From Mesotaenium endlicherianum (lineage: Eukaryota; Streptophyta; Zygnematophyceae; Zygnematales; Mesotaeniaceae), in assembly GCA_009602735.1 (NCBI GenBank), contig WELA01009486.1, forward strand, positions 62,001-126,000: DNA of 64,000 nucleotides, given 5' to 3'. The notes beneath the pieces are model-generated. The model had not been told where the DNA came from. It did no database searches and worked only from the letters and a program-made list of their open reading frames with translations. A program made the position numbers and the translations under genes. This document shows positions 33,306 to 45,818 of this stretch, piece after piece. The stretch's first letter is position 1. Each line of letters opens with the position of its first letter.

Positions 33306-34483
33306 TGTAATGAATCAGTATATTGGTTGATGTAATATTCAGTTAAATAATAAAGTTAAATAAGTTCAGCCTGCTGAACTTTAGTTAATATCGAGTCTGC
33401 TGGACTTTATTAAATCATCAGTTTAATGACTCAGCCGGGAGCAGCAGGCTGAAGTCAACTTAGGTCAGCTTGCTGACACATTCTTTGACAGTCAGCTGAC
33501 TTCCGTAGACAGTCGCAGCGAACTGCCTAGATATGCATCTAAGTGTGGTGTGCTAGATGAATGGCCAGATGACATCCTTAGGATGGATGGCGATTCGGGA
33601 TGATGGGAGGTGGCGGAGGTCCTACCAACGTGGTTAACTCCCGGGTAGGCGGTGCCATCGCACTGGCCGTTGAACAGTAAACTCATTCCATGTACATATG
33701 CTAGGCATTGCTCTCAAGTTCGGCATTCAGAAACGAGGCCAATTCTCTTGTACAGCTTACTGCGAGAGATCTAAATCCAAGGCAAGAAGCCATTGATACG
33801 CACTGTCTTCTAACCTTGCTTATGTATGAGTTTACTGATTTGCATTATTGATGCTAGTTTACTCGCATTTGACTTACGAGTATTATTCACTGCTAGTGTG
33901 TTGTCCTTTGCCGTTTAACCAGTTAACGAAAAATACCATGAAGATTACTTGTTGATATAAAGACCTTTATTGATTGTTAATCGCCTATTTGGTAAGTCGA
34001 TTCATTTCAGTAGCTGCAGAGGAGGCCAAGAAAGCAGAGGAGGAGAGGCAAGCTGAGGAGAAGCGGAAGCAGCAGGCTGAAGAAGAGGAACAGAGGAGAA
34101 TCAGCAGCTACCGCTACACAGTGCTGGGCAAGGGCTTTGATCTACTGGAGGAGGCCTTCAAGTATGCCCAGAGAAGTCGCAGTGAGTCGCAGAAGGAAAT
34201 CCTCCAGAGGGAAGGGGAGACATCCGAAAACTTTGACAAGTATATAGAGGTCAGCACGGGGCTCCTCCTCTACCATGATTACGCCAGGATGGTAAGATAT
34301 ACGGTCAGAGAGGCCAAGGCAATGGCCCAGGTGAACGAAGCAGGGGCTGTCTCGATTCTCGGTGTCTGGGGGAAAGATAGGGTCATCAGGATGATCCCCA
34401 TGGATGCGGACAGCTTCAAGGACTCAACACCCCATAACAGGTTCAAGGCCATGTATAATGAGGTGGAGAGAAGGAGCTGAGAA
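33306..34483 (+). mobile_element. Insertion in B2 gag: B-type LTR fused to a divergent aORF fragment
   Basis: The B2 gag start (ending GGTCTC at 33305) resumes at about 34484-34488 (TTCTC), so this block is an insertion. It consists of a B-type LTR (33306-34009) joined directly to coding DNA with no PBS between. A weak TCTC duplication may flank it. It is a partial element; how an LTR became fused to the 3'-side ORF is unclear. Confidence 0.7.
34010..34483 (+). pseudogene. Divergent aORF relative, partial
   Basis: One open frame across the fragment: a coiled-coil end (AEEAKKAEEERQAEEKRKQQ), then YRYTVLGKGFDLLEEAFKYA, STGLLLYHDYARMVRYTV, VWGKDRVIRMIPMDADSFKD and AMYNEVERRS. These line up in order with the aORF of B1, B3 and B5 (YTVVGG-NFDNLKEALLAA, THTGVVLYEDYAKMVGYT, VGDQRLIRMVSMRPDSFKD, AYNEVERRS), but many positions differ. 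It shows that the aORF is a family older than the B copies here. Function unknown. Confidence 0.7.
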
Positions 34484-35948
34484 TTCTCAAACTAGCAACT
34501 CCCGAGAAATGGAGAACCATGATAACGAGAACGTCGAAAATAAGGCGGAAAGCCATGTAGCGGGAACCCGTACCTATTCTGAAGCAGTGGCAGATACTGC
34601 AGCTAGAGAGGCTGCAAATGAGGCAGCTGCTATTGCCGCAGTCGCAGCACAGCAAGCTGAGGAGGAGAGAGCCAGATTAGAAGCTGAACAATTAGCAAAA
34701 GCTGCCGAAGATACAGAAAGGAGGGAAGAATAGCCCGCTGATGAGCGCACGGTTGAAGAACTTATGGCCTCCAGGGCCAATGTTCTGAACCCACCTCCTG
34801 CTGTACAACTCAATGTACCCCCAGGTCAAATACATGACCGGCTGAATGCGGCAGGAATTGCTACTGCAGGAGCGAGAGGGACTTTTGAGGACATTACTTA
34901 GCGAGTAGATGCCAATGCTGCTGCTGCATTTGCTAGACTACCACTCCAGAGTGTAGACTTGGGAGCATTGTTCGTTCAAATGCAGTCGCAAATGGCGACC
35001 ATGTATCAGTCCCAACAGGAGGACAAAAGAATCATAATGTCTCTAGTGCGGGACAGAGACCAATTGGGGTCTCAAACCACTGGTGGTGGTGGCAGAGGGC
35101 CTAGTAAGCCCAAGCCGAAACCTCTGCAGGATTATGATCCTGAGGGAAACAGAAAATATTACCTGATCAAGTTTCTCGCGGATGTTGAGCAGTGGCTGGA
35201 GAACTACCCAGAACTGCAAGATTACGAGAAGGTCAGGCACACCGGTGCACTACTGAAAGGCAGTGCCGCAAACTGGTGGCTTTACTGGAAAGGAGAGCGT
35301 AAGGCTCAGCAACTCGGTGACCCTACGTGGGTAGAGTTTGTCGAGAAGTTGCATGAGAAGTTTGATGTCATCAACCAGCAGGAGAAAGCTATCTATGCGA
35401 TGATCTCCCTGACACTGAAGCAGACCACTTTAGTTGCTGAGTTTGCTCAAAAGTTCCAGGAGAACATGATGAAACAGACAGACTTGCCAGAACCATATAG
35501 GATAGCATACTTCAGGTATGGCTTGACATTCGAGGTCTTTGGTCATTTCGCGGAGAAGAAGTATGAGAAACTGGCTGACTTGATCCAGGATGCTGATGCC
35601 TGGGATCAGCAGCAATTCAATCACAAGCGCCAGAGTAATGCTTTGGTGTCTAAGGTTGTCAAAAAGTCCCACGGTTCCTACAATGCAATGGAAGGAGACC
35701 AGGCTGAGGATGATTAGGATGATGAATATGAGTATGAGTACAATGCTATGCAGTCTAGAGGGAGAGGTGGCTTCTCTCGAGGCGGCTATAGAAGACGTGG
35801 TGGTAGGACTAAGCCGAGACCAGCCTCATCAAAACCTATTTGCTACCATTGTCAGAAGTTGGGCCACTACAGAGAACAGTGTCCAGTCAAGCACCTTCCG
35901 AAAGCCGAGAGAAAAAAGCAGCCTTTAAAAGACAGCAACAGTCAGTAA
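34484..35948 (+). pseudogene. gag: B2 gag
   Basis: Continues the gag begun at about 33290 after the inserted block. It has the Ala-rich head, capsid part ([26 protein letters not shown]) and knuckle CYHCQKLGHYREQC. The slippery heptamer TTTAAAA is at 35934-35940. Broken in several places. Confidence 0.82.
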
Positions 35949-38900
35949 TCCAGTCTACTCACTGTGAGGATGCTAGAGATAGTGAGTCGTCACTAGCTGC
36001 CCTCGTAGCAGGTATTATGGGTCCTGCTGAACTGGATTCACTATGCATGCCTGACAACCCGATAAAGGAGACCATCAGCAACATAGACATCCAGAGAGTG
36101 CACACTCTGGATGCTCTTCTTCCACCTGATGTCTAACATTTCTTTGCTAAGTCAGGAGAACAATGAAAGTCAGGAAAAGACAGTCCCCCCTATCCTACTG
36201 CATTGCATGATTGCAGGTAGGAAGGTGAGGGCATTTGATGACGGAGGGGCGTCACATACTTTTATCCACAAGGACTTAGTTAAGCGGCTAAGGCTGCCTA
36301 CTGTCACCCAAGGGAATAGAAAAATATTCCTTGGAGATGCCTCAAGTATCCCGGGAGGAATTATGACCAAGCCTATTGAGGTTCAATTAGGTTCTGGCAT
36401 TGCAGTTCTAACTGAAACGCTTACATTTGAGGTACTCAACACTAGCTTTTATGATCTCGTGCTAGGCAGGTCCTGGCTTAATAGACATCAAGCTGAAGTG
36501 TGTTGGAGCAGAGGTACAGTTAAAGTGAGAGGAGCCAGTGATGGGCAGACTGACTTGGCACCCACTAGTGCTCTTCCTCTTGTCCTGTGTGGATGGCAAC
36601 TGGAGGAAAAGATGAGGCTTCCAGAAGGATGCAAGTTGCTGAATGCAATGGAGTTCGTCAAAAGCTGGGACCAGAAGGAAGACATAATGTTCTGTCTGCT
36701 GCTAAGAGAGGTACCTCCTTAACCTGAAAAAGTGGTTGAGAAGGAGGTAAGCCCTCCGAACCACTTTACTGCTGCAAAAATTGTTGCTCAGTACACGGAT
36801 GTATTCAATGTGCCTCCAGGACTACCCCCGAAGAGAGAAGTAGATCATAGGATTGATTTACTTCCTGGGAGTCAACCACCCTGGCAACGCACTTATGGCT
36901 TGTCTTATGTGGAGAGCGAGGAGTTGAAAACACAGATTGCCGAGCTTGAGGAAAATGGTTATATTTCTCCCAGTAAATCACCTTACGGCGCACCCATCCT
37001 ATTTGTTAAGAAAAAGGATGGCAGTATGCGAATTAGTGTGGATTACAGAGCTCTGAACAGAATTACAATAAAGGACAAGTATGCTTTACCCAGAATGGAG
37101 GACTTGCTTGATACCCTGTCTGGTGCTAAAGTGTTCAGTAAGATTGATCTGAAGAGTGGTTATCATCAAATCAGAATTGTTGAGGGCGATGAACACAAGA
37201 CTACCTTCCGCACACGTTATGGACACTATGAGTTCAACGTGATGCCATTTGGACTAACTAATGCTCTTGCGACCTTCATGGGTGCTATGAATGACATTTT
37301 CAGATCTTTTTTAGATAAGTTTGTGCAAGTTTTCCTGGATGATATTTTAATTTTCTCTAGAGATGAAGCTAGCACACTGAACACTTCAAAACAGTCATGG
37401 ACACGCTGAGAAGGAATCACTTATATGCTAAAATGAGCAAGTGTGATTTCTTTAAAGAAAGTATTGAATTCTTAGGCCATGTTGTTAGTAAAGAAGGCAT
37501 CAATGTGGATCCTAAGAAAGTCCAGACCATAAGGGACTGGCCAGTACCCCAGTCTTTCTCTGAAGTTAGATCCTTCCTCGGGTTGGCTAACTACCATAGA
37601 AGATTCATTGAGTATTATTCTACAAAGGCTAGTAAACTGACTGACCTTACTAAGAAAGACAGAGGGTATGTGTGGGGGGAAGAGCAGCAGGCTGCCTTCC
37701 AGACCCTTAAAGATGCCCTTTGTTCTGCCCCAGTGCTAGCCGTGTATGACCCCAGCAAACCGGTGCAGATGGTTACTCATGCCTCTGACTTTGCCATGGG
37801 TGCTATTTTGTTGCAGCCTGTTGACAAAACCACAAAGGATGGTAAGGTACGGCAGGAGTGGCATCCTGTGTTGTACGAGTCTATGAAATTTAATCCAGCG
37901 AAGATTGAGTACTCAATGCATGATAAAGAGCTGCTAGCTATCATTCATGTGCTCAAACAGTGGAGAGCATACTTACATGGTAAAGCTTTTAAGGTGATTA
38001 CGGATCATCTAGCTGTGACTCACTTTTAGAAGAAGTCCAAGCTGTCAAGGAGGGAGAACCGCTGGAGCCAGATGCTGGAGCAATTTCATGTCCAGATTGA
38101 CTACAAACCAGGGCAGTTGAATCCTGCTGATGCACTCTCTAGAAGACCTGATTTGCAAAAAAGGAACTTTAGTCAGCATGCTGTAGATGAAGTCATGTGT
38201 GCACTCACTTCACTAAAGGTGAAAAAGTCCTTCCTTGAACAACTTAGGAAAGCCTACCTTTCTGACCCAACATTTGAGCCCAGCCCCACTACTGGTACAT
38301 GTCGTGCTACTGCACTCGGGTATAAGCTTAAGGGAGGGGTATGGGTGACTGAAACCACTTCAGGCAGGCTGAAGCTGGTCATTCCTAATAACGTGGAAAG
38401 AAGGTCCCTGTTATTTAGTCAAGCATATGATAGTTTACTGGGTGGGCATTTGGGGCAGGCCAAAACTGTTGGCAACTGGCAAAACATTATCATTAGGAGG
38501 GATTATCTTGGGAGGTCTTGGAATACGTTAAGTCCTGTGACCAGTCTTAAAAGAATAAGTCTAGGCACACACCACCGGGGGGCCTCATACAACCGCTGCC
38601 CATCCCAACTGGCCGCTGGGAAACAATATCCATGGAGTGGGTGGTCACACTGCCACGAACTGCCAATGGGAATGATTCAATCCTGGTAGTCGTGGATAAA
38701 CTGACAAAAATGGTCATTTTCATCCCCACCACTGTCAAAGTAATTGCACTCGAAACAGCGAGACAGTTCTACAACCATGTAGTATGCCAACATGGGCTAC
38801 CCTCTAATATAATCTCAGACAGGGACTCAAAATTTACCTCTAAAGTTTTGGAGGGCTTTGATGGGGTTAATGAGTCAAACAGCTGCTCAGCACAGCAAAC

Positions 38901-39406
38901 CACCTTCAGACTGATGGGCAGACTGAAAGAACTAACCGAGTTCTGCAAGAGGTAGTGAGAGCCTATATTAACCAAAAACAAGATAATTGGGATGACCTGT
39001 TACCCCAAATCCAATTTGCGGTCAACAGTGCGGTGCACGCGTCAACGGGCAAGACTCCTTTTGAACTAAGCCTGAATAGAGTCCCTAAATCTCCTTTAGA
39101 TGTCCTAGGGGAGTCTTTAACTCACCCTGAAGGGATTGACAATCCGGTCTCCCTCCAGTTAACTCGAGAGTTTGCTGACACCCTTTCAGAAGTCCAGCAG
39201 AACCTGCACAAAGCCCAAGAAAACCAACAAAAGTACGATAATTAGCACCGTCGAGAATTGACCTTTTCTAAAGGCGATTTGGTCAAACTGCATTTTGAGC
39301 ACCTGTACCTCCCTGGTATGGTCAAGAAAAAACTTGGCCCTGTCTGGGTCGGTCCATATTCGGTGGTGCGTCGTGTCGGTAAGAATGCTTACAAACTGAA
39401 CATGTC
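35949..39406 (+). pseudogene. pol: B2 pol
   Basis: All B pol domains can be followed: protease ([13 protein letters not shown]), RT ([10 protein letters not shown]), RNase H ([11 protein letters not shown]), integrase zinc-finger region, catalytic core (ISDRDSKFTSK) and the start of the C-terminal module (GPVWVGPYSVVRRVGKNAYK). The chromodomain is absent because the copy ends there. Heavily decayed. Confidence 0.85.
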
Positions 39407-39427
39407 TAGGGTTTACTGCTGCAGCTT
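39407..39427. other. Filler at the B2/B3 tail-to-tail junction
   Basis: About 20 bases matching neither B2 nor B3 stand between B2 (plus) and B3 (minus). Short unrelated filler suggests end-joining repair, unless the join is an assembly product. Confidence 0.5.
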
Positions 39428-40253
39428 CCGGTTGGGCTCGGTCACACTCCTGCTTCTTATTTGTGACGGTCATCCACCTCCAGTCTGTTGGCTGCTGGTA
39501 GTACTAGGGTCCGTGCTCAGCCTTCCTCAGTTTACACGGGAACCAGTGGGGAGAGAACATCTGCTGTCCTGCTTCCCTGGCCAAGTACTCCCAGCTCCTT
39601 CTCTCAACTTCATTGTAAGCTGGCAGGAGTGTGAGGTAGAATACCGTATCCTTAAAGCTATCGGGCCGCATGCTCACCATCCGGATGAGTCTCTGATCTC
39701 CCACTATTCCCGGTATGGGGACCGGCTTGTCCTCTGAATCATCTGCGAGATACCGGGCCTGCTCTGCTGTATAGCCCACCATCTTAGCATAATCTTCGTA
39801 AAGGACCACGCCGGTGTGTGTCTCGATGTACCTGTCCAGTGCTGTAGCTCCTTCCTTCTGTAGCAGTGTTGTCTGTTCCAGCCTGTTGATCTCCTGGGCT
39901 GCCAGCAATGCTTCCTTCAGGTTATCGAAGTTTTGGCCACCCACCACAGTATACCTGTAAGTGGCCAAGCTCTTCTGTCTGTCCGCTTCAATCTTTTTTC
40001 TTTTCTCCTCTTCTGCCGCTGCCGCTTCTTCTTGCTGTTTCTTCTGTCTCTCCTCCTCAGCCTTCCTGAGGTTTTCCGCTTCCTGATCCTTCTTCCTCTG
40101 TGCCTCTTCTGCCGCCTCTTGTTGTTTGCGGACCCTTTCTTGTTCTCTCCTGGTGAGGGACGTCGCCGCCAGCTCCTTCTGGTATTGCTCCATTGTCCTC
40201 CTGGCTTCTTCTGCCTTGCGCTTTCTGTCCTCCTTTTGTGTGGTGGGCGCCAT
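39428..40253 (-). pseudogene. B3 aORF, N-terminal half
   Basis: An uninterrupted frame of 250 codons runs from the ATG at 40253 to 39504. It spans the coiled coil and the globular part (YRYTVVGGQNFDNLKEALLA, GVVLYEDYAKMVGYTAEQAR, IPGIVGDQRLIRMVSMRPD, HWFPCKLRKAEHGP). It shows that coiled coil and globular domain are parts of one protein. The remainder of the ORF is not present in this copy. Confidence 0.75.
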
Positions 40254-40254
40254 C

Positions 40255-40357
40255 CTGCACATGTAACCAGGGCACAAGTTAGTAGGATATGGACCTTTGT
40301 CATAGGGATTGCAGGAAGTATGTTAGTATTTAGTATAGTGGCTTCGCTGCTGTTTAC
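40255..40357 (-). other. Predicted leader intron of the B3 aORF
   Basis: Same donor (AAG|GTAAAC), TACTAAC branch site and acceptor (GTGCAG|G) as B1; 103 bases. Confidence 0.55.
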
Positions 40358-40458
40358 CTTACAGGATGATTGCTAAAAGTTGACGTAGTTGCGATGCGCT
40401 ACACATAAACGTATGAGTGTGTTTTTATCGCTCTCGCTCACTAACTGTCATATATTTT

Positions 40459-40493
40459 CCCCTCCAACTTAAATGGAGACAGGACCGCCTGTC
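40459..40493 (-). promoter_or_regulatory. B3 internal hairpin plus polypurine module
   Basis: Stem GACAGG/CCTGTC with a four-base loop (40493-40478 in sense direction), then TTAAGTTGGAGGGG (40472-40459). Identical in layout to B1 and B5. Confidence 0.6.
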
Positions 40494-40520
40494 ACCTTCC
40501 CGTGTCAACTGAAATGACAG

Positions 40521-43500
40521 TTATGGAGGGACTCCAGCGGCCCGAAGGTGGAACCGTGTCAACGCCCCTTTGGCATTGGTCAAGTGGTCCTTAAACTCCC
40601 AAGTGTCCCCAGAGGCATCGTAACCCTTCCATCGAATGAGGTATTTCATGACATATTTAGACGATCGACGGACCGAGCGAGCGTCTAAAATCTCATCGAC
40701 CTCATATTCCTCAGGGTCGCCGTCCCGGACAGCGGGGACCGGTCCCGGTTGGACAGGGAACCGACCTGTGAACAGTGTATCACCTTTGATGTACGGTTCC
40801 AGGAAGGAGACATTAAAGACCGGGTGCCCCTTGTATTCAGCTGACATGTTCAGTTTGTAAGCATTCTGACCGACACGACGGACCACCGAATATGGACCGA
40901 CCCAGACAGGGCCAAGCTTTTTCTTGACCACACCAGGGAGGTACAGGTGCTGAGAATGCAGTTTGACTAAATCCCCCTTGGAAAATGTCAGTTCCCGACG
41001 GTGTTGATTAGCGTATTTTTGTTGGTTTTCTTGGGCCGTGTGCAAGTTTCGTTGGACTTCTGACAGGGTGTCAGCAAACTCCTGAGTTAACTGGAGGGAG
41101 ACCGGGTTGTCAATCCCTTCAGGGTGAGTTAAAGATTCCCCTAGCACATCTAGAGGAGACTTAGGGACTCTACCCAGGCTGAGTTCAAAAGGAGTTTTGC
41201 CCGTTGACGCGTGCACCGCACTGTTGACCGCAAACTGAATTTGAGGCAACAGGTCATCCCAATTATCTTGTTTTTGGTTAATATATGCTCTCAGCACCTC
41301 CTGCAGAACTCGGTTAGTTCTTTCAGTCTGCCCATCAGTCTGAGGGTGGTTTGCTGTGCTGAGCAGCTGTTTGACTCCCATTAACCCCATTAAAGCTCTC
41401 CAGAACTTAGAGGTGAATTTTGAGTCTCTGTCTGAGATGATATTAGAAGGGAGCCCATGTTGGCATACTACATGGTTGTAAAACTGTCTCGCTGTTTCGA
41501 GTGCAGTCACTTTGACAGTTGTGGGGATAAAAATGACCATTTTTGTCAGTTTATCCACGACTACCAGTATTGAATCATGCCCGTTGGCAGTTCTTGGTAG
41601 TGAGACCACCCAGTCCATGGATATAGTTTCCCAGCGTCCCGCTGGGATGGGTAGCGGTTGCAAGAGACCTCCGGGTGGTGTGTGCCGAGACTTATTTCTC
41701 TGACACTGGTCACAGGACTTGACATATTTCAAGACCTCCCGGGGTAACCCCTCCCAATGATAATGTTTTGCCAGTTTGCCAACAGTTTTGGCCTGCCCCA
41801 AATGTCCACCCAGGAGACTGTCATGAGCTTGACTCAGTAAGAGAGACCTTATTTCCAAATTATTAGGAATGACCAGCTTCAGCCTGCCTGAAGTGGTTTC
41901 AGTCACCCAGACCCCTCCCTTGAGCTTATACCCGAGTGCGGTAGCACGACACATACCAGTAGTGGGGCTGGGCTCAAATGTTGGGTCAGAAAGGTAGGCT
42001 TTCCTAAGTTGTTCAAGGAAGGACTTTTTCACCTTTAGTGAAGTGAGTGCACACAGGACTTTATCTACAGTATGCTGACTAAAGTTCCTTTCTTGCAAGT
42101 CAGGTCTTCTAGAGAGTGCATCAGCAGGATTCAACTTCCCTGGTTTGTAGTCGATCTGGACTTGGAACTGCTCCAGCATCTGGCTCCAGCGGTTCTCCCT
42201 CCTCGACAGCTTGGACTTCTTCTGAAAGTGGGTCAGAGCTAGATGATCTGTAATCACCTTAAAAGCTTTACCATGTAAGTATGCTCTCCACTGTTTGAGT
42301 ACATGAATGATAGCTAGCAGCTCTTTATCATGCACTGAGTAATTAATCTCCGCTGGATTAAATTTCATAGATTCATACAACACAGGATGCCACTCCTGCC
42401 GTACCTTACCATCCTTTGTGGTTTTGTCAGCAGGCTGCAACAAAATAGCACCCATGGCAAAATCAGAGGCATCAGTAACCACCTGCACCGGTTTGCTGGG
42501 GTCATACACGGCTAGCACTGGGGCAGAACAAAGGGCATCTTAAAGGGTCTGGAAGGCAGCCTGCTGCTCTTCCCCCCACACATACCCGATGTCTTTCTTA
42601 GTAAGGTCAGTCAGTTTACTGGCCTTTGTGGAATAATTCTCAATAAATCTCCTATAGTAGTTAGCCAATCCGAGGAAGGATCTAACTTCAGAGACAGACT
42701 GTGGTACTGGCCAGTCCCTTATGGTCTGGACTTTCTTAGGATCCACACTGATGCCCTCTTTACTGACAACGTGGCCTAAGAATTCAATACTTTCCTTAAA
42801 GAAATCACACTTGCTCATTTTAGCATACAAGTGATTTTTCCGCAGAGTGTCCAGCACTTTCTTTAAGTGTTCAGTGTGCTGAGCTTCATCTTTAGAGAAA
42901 ATTAAAATATCATCCAGGAAAACTTGCACAAACTTATCCAAATAAGGTCTGAAAATGTCATTCATAGCACCCATAAAGGTAGCAGGAGCATTAGTCAGTC
43001 CAAATGGCATCACGTTGAACTCATAGTGTCCATAACGTGTGCGGAAAGCAGTCTTGTGTTCATCCCCCTCAGCAATTCTGATTTGATGATAACCACTCTT
43101 GAGATCTATCTTACTGAACACCTTAGCGCCAGACAGGGTATCAAGCAAGTCCTCGATTCTGGGTAAAGCATACTTGTTCTTTACTGTAATTCTGTTCAGG
43201 GCTCTGTAATCCACACACATCCGCATACTGCCATCCTTTTTCTTAACAAATAGGATAGGTGCGCCGTACGGTGATTTACTGGGAGAAATGTAACCATTTT
43301 CCTCCAGCTCTGCAATCTGTGTTTTCAACTCCTCGCTCTCCAAATAAGACAAGCCATAAGTGCGTTGCCAGGGTGGCTGGCTACCAGGTAATAGATCAAT
43401 CCTATGATCTACTTCCCTTTTAGGGGGTAGTCCTGGAGGCATGTTAAACACATCAGTGTACTGAGCAACAATTTTTGCAGCAGTAGGGTGCTCCGGAGGG

Positions 43501-44300
43501 CTTACCTTTTTCTCAACCACTTCTTCAGGTTGAGGAGGTACCTCTCTTAGCAGCAGACAGAACATTCTGTCTTCCTTCTGGTTCCAGCTTTTGACGAACT
43601 CCATTGCATTCAGCAACTTGCATCCTTCTGGAAGCCTCTTCTTTTCCTTCATTTGCCATCCACACAGGACAAGAGGAAGAGCACTGGTGGGTGCCAAGTC
43701 AGTCTGCCCATCACTGGCTCCTCTCACTTTAACTGTACCTCTGCTCCAACACACTTCAGCTTGATGTCTATTAAGCCAGGACCTGCCTAGCACGAGATCA
43801 TAAAAGCCAGTGTTGAGTACCTCAAATGTAAGCGTTTCAGTTAGAACTGCAATGCCAGAACCTAACTGGACCTCAATAGGCTTGGTTATAACTCCTCCCG
43901 GGATACTTGAGGCATCTCCAAGGAATATTTTTCTATTCCCTTGGGTGACAGTAGGCAGCCTTAGCCGCTTAACTAAGTCCTTGTGAATAAAAGTATGTGA
44001 CGCCCCTCCGTCAACAAATGCCCTCACCTTCCTACCTGCAATCATGCAATGCAGTAGGATAGGGGGGACTGTCTTTTCCTGACTTTCGCATTGTTCTCCT
44101 GACGTAGCAAAGAAATGTTGGACATCAGGTGGAACAAGAGCATCCAGAGTGTGCACTCTCTGGACGTCTATATTACTGATGGTCTCCTTTATCTGTTTGT
44201 CAGGCATGCATAGTGAATCCAGTTCAGCAGGACCCATAATACCTGCTACGAGGGCAGCTAGTGACGACTCACTATCTCTAGCATCCTCACAGTCAGTAGA
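40521..44300 (-). pseudogene. pol: B3 pol
   Basis: Two long open stretches cover protease ([16 protein letters not shown]), RT ([29 protein letters not shown]), RNase H ([16 protein letters not shown]), integrase zinc finger (CDQCQRNK), integrase core (ISMDWVVSLPRTANGHDSIL, ISDRDSKFTSKFW, TDGQTERTN), the C-terminal module (GPVWVGPYSVVRRVGQNAYK) and chromodomain (EYEVDEILDARSVRR, YLIRWKGYDASGDTWEF). It is the clearest view of the family B polyprotein, with about one break. Expressed by -1 frameshift from gag. Confidence 0.92.
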
Positions 44301-44330
44301 CTGGATTACTGACTGTTGCTGTCTTTTAAA
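44289..44330 (-). promoter_or_regulatory. B3 -1 frameshift signal
   Basis: Heptamer T TTA AAA (44330-44324), 7-base spacer, perfect 10-bp stem with 8-base loop (44316-44289). In phase with the intact gag frame, whose stop lies in the hairpin. Confidence 0.82.
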
Positions 44331-45784
44331 GGCTGGTCTTTTCTCTCGACCTTAGGCAGGTGCTTGACCGGACACTGTTCTCTGTAGTGGCCTTTCTGCT
44401 GACAATGGTAGCAAGTAGATTTTGCTGAGGCTGGTCTCGGCTTAGTCCTACCACCACCCCTTCCATAGCCACCTCGAGAGGGACCACCTCTACCTCTAGA
44501 CTGAATAGCATTGTACTCATACTCATATTCATCACCCTGATTATCCTCAGCCTGGTCTCCTTCAACTGCATTGTAGGAACCGTGGGGCTTTTTGACAATC
44601 TTAGACACCAAAGCGTTACTCTGGCGCTTGTGATTGAACTGCTGCTGATCCCAGGCGTCAGCATCCTGGATCAAGTCAGCCAGTTTCTCATACTTTTTCT
44701 CAGCAAAATGACCAGAGACCTCGGATTTCAAGCCATACCTGAAGTATGCTATCCTATACCGTTCTGGCAAATCAGGCTGCTTCATCATGTTCTCTTGGAA
44801 CTTTTGAGCAAACTCAGCAACTGAAGTGGTCTGCTTCAGTGTCAGGGAGATCATCGCATAGATAGCTTTCTCCTGCTGGTTGATGACATCAAACTTCTCA
44901 TGCAACTTCTCGACAAACTCTACCCACGTAGGGTCACCGAGTTGCCGAGCCTTACGCTCTTCCTTCCAGTAAAGCCACCAGTCTGCGGCACTGCCTTTCA
45001 GTAGCGCACCGGTGTGCCTGACCTTCTCGTAATCTTGCAGTTCTGGGTAGTTCTCCAGCCACTGCTCAACATCCGCGAGAAACTTGATCAGGTAATATTT
45101 TCTGTTTCCCTCAGGATCATAGTCCTGGGGAGGTTTCGGCTTGGGCTTACTAGGCCCTCGGCCACCACCACTAGTGGTGTGAGACCCCAGTTGGTCTCTG
45201 TCCCGGAGTAGGGACATTATGATTCTTTTGTCCTCCTGCTGGGACTGATACATGGTCGCCATTTGCGACTGCATCTGAACGAACAATGCTCCCAAGTCTA
45301 CATTTTGGGGTGGTAGATTAGCAAATGCAGCAGCAGCATTGGCATCTACTCGCTGAGTAGTGTCCTCAACAATCCCTCTTGCTCCTGCAGCAGCAATTCC
45401 TGCCGCATTCAGCCGGTCACGTATTTGACCTAGGGGTACATTGAGTTGTACGGCAGGAGGTGGGTTCAGAACATTGGCCCTTGATGCCATAAGTTCTTCA
45501 ACAGTGCGCTCGTCAGCTGGCTGTCCTTCCCTCCTTTGTATATCTTCAGCGGCCTTTGCTACTTGTTCAGCTTCTAGTCTGGCTATCTCCTCCTCAGCTT
45601 GCTGAGCTGCGACTGAGGCAATAGCAGCTGCCTCATCTGCAGCCTCCCTAGCTGCAGTATCCGCTACTGCTTCCGAATAGGTACGGTTTCCCGCTACATG
45701 GCTTTCCGCCTGGTTTTCGACATTCTCGTTATCCTGGTTCTCCATGTCTCGGGAGTTGCTAGTTTGAGACCTTGTCCTTACCAT
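44306..45784 (-). CDS. gag: B3 gag, complete open frame
   Basis: 492 codons from [10 protein letters not shown] to the stop beside the frameshift signal. It has an Ala/Glu-rich helical head (about residues 40-100), a capsid-like region ([26 protein letters not shown], about 215-370), an acidic stretch ([14 protein letters not shown]), a Gly/Arg-rich basic segment ([20 protein letters not shown]) and the CCHC knuckle [14 protein letters not shown] (about residues 465-478). The start is the first ATG after the PBS, 34 bases from the LTR. This is retroelement gag, not a host gene. Whether it is still expressed cannot be told. Confidence 0.9.
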   Translation of the reverse strand: MVRTRSQTSNSRDMENQDNENVENQAESHVAGNRTYSEAVADTAAREAADEAAAIASVAAQQAEEEIARLEAEQVAKAAEDIQRREGQPADERTVEELMASRANVLNPPPAVQLNVPLGQIRDRLNAAGIAAAGARGIVEDTTQRVDANAAAAFANLPPQNVDLGALFVQMQSQMATMYQSQQEDKRIIMSLLRDRDQLGSHTTSGGGRGPSKPKPKPPQDYDPEGNRKYYLIKFLADVEQWLENYPELQDYEKVRHTGALLKGSAADWWLYWKEERKARQLGDPTWVEFVEKLHEKFDVINQQEKAIYAMISLTLKQTTSVAEFAQKFQENMMKQPDLPERYRIAYFRYGLKSEVSGHFAEKKYEKLADLIQDADAWDQQQFNHKRQSNALVSKIVKKPHGSYNAVEGDQAEDNQGDEYEYEYNAIQSRGRGGPSRGGYGRGGGRTKPRPASAKSTCYHCQQKGHYREQCPVKHLPKVERKDQPLKDSNSQ

Positions 45785-45818
45785 ACAAAGAAGACTGTGA
45801 TAACTGCTCCGATACCAC

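Larger units (their letters stand above)
32536..39406 (+). mobile_element. B2: decayed family B copy, lacking its 3' end
   Basis: Plus-strand B element inserted in the C 5' LTR. It has a 5' LTR, PBS, gag and pol but no aORF or 3' LTR. Another B-related piece is inserted near the start of gag (33306-34483). It ends at about 39406 in the integrase C-terminal region and is joined tail to tail with B3. Among the B copies it is one of the most decayed, with perhaps ten breaks. Confidence 0.85.
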
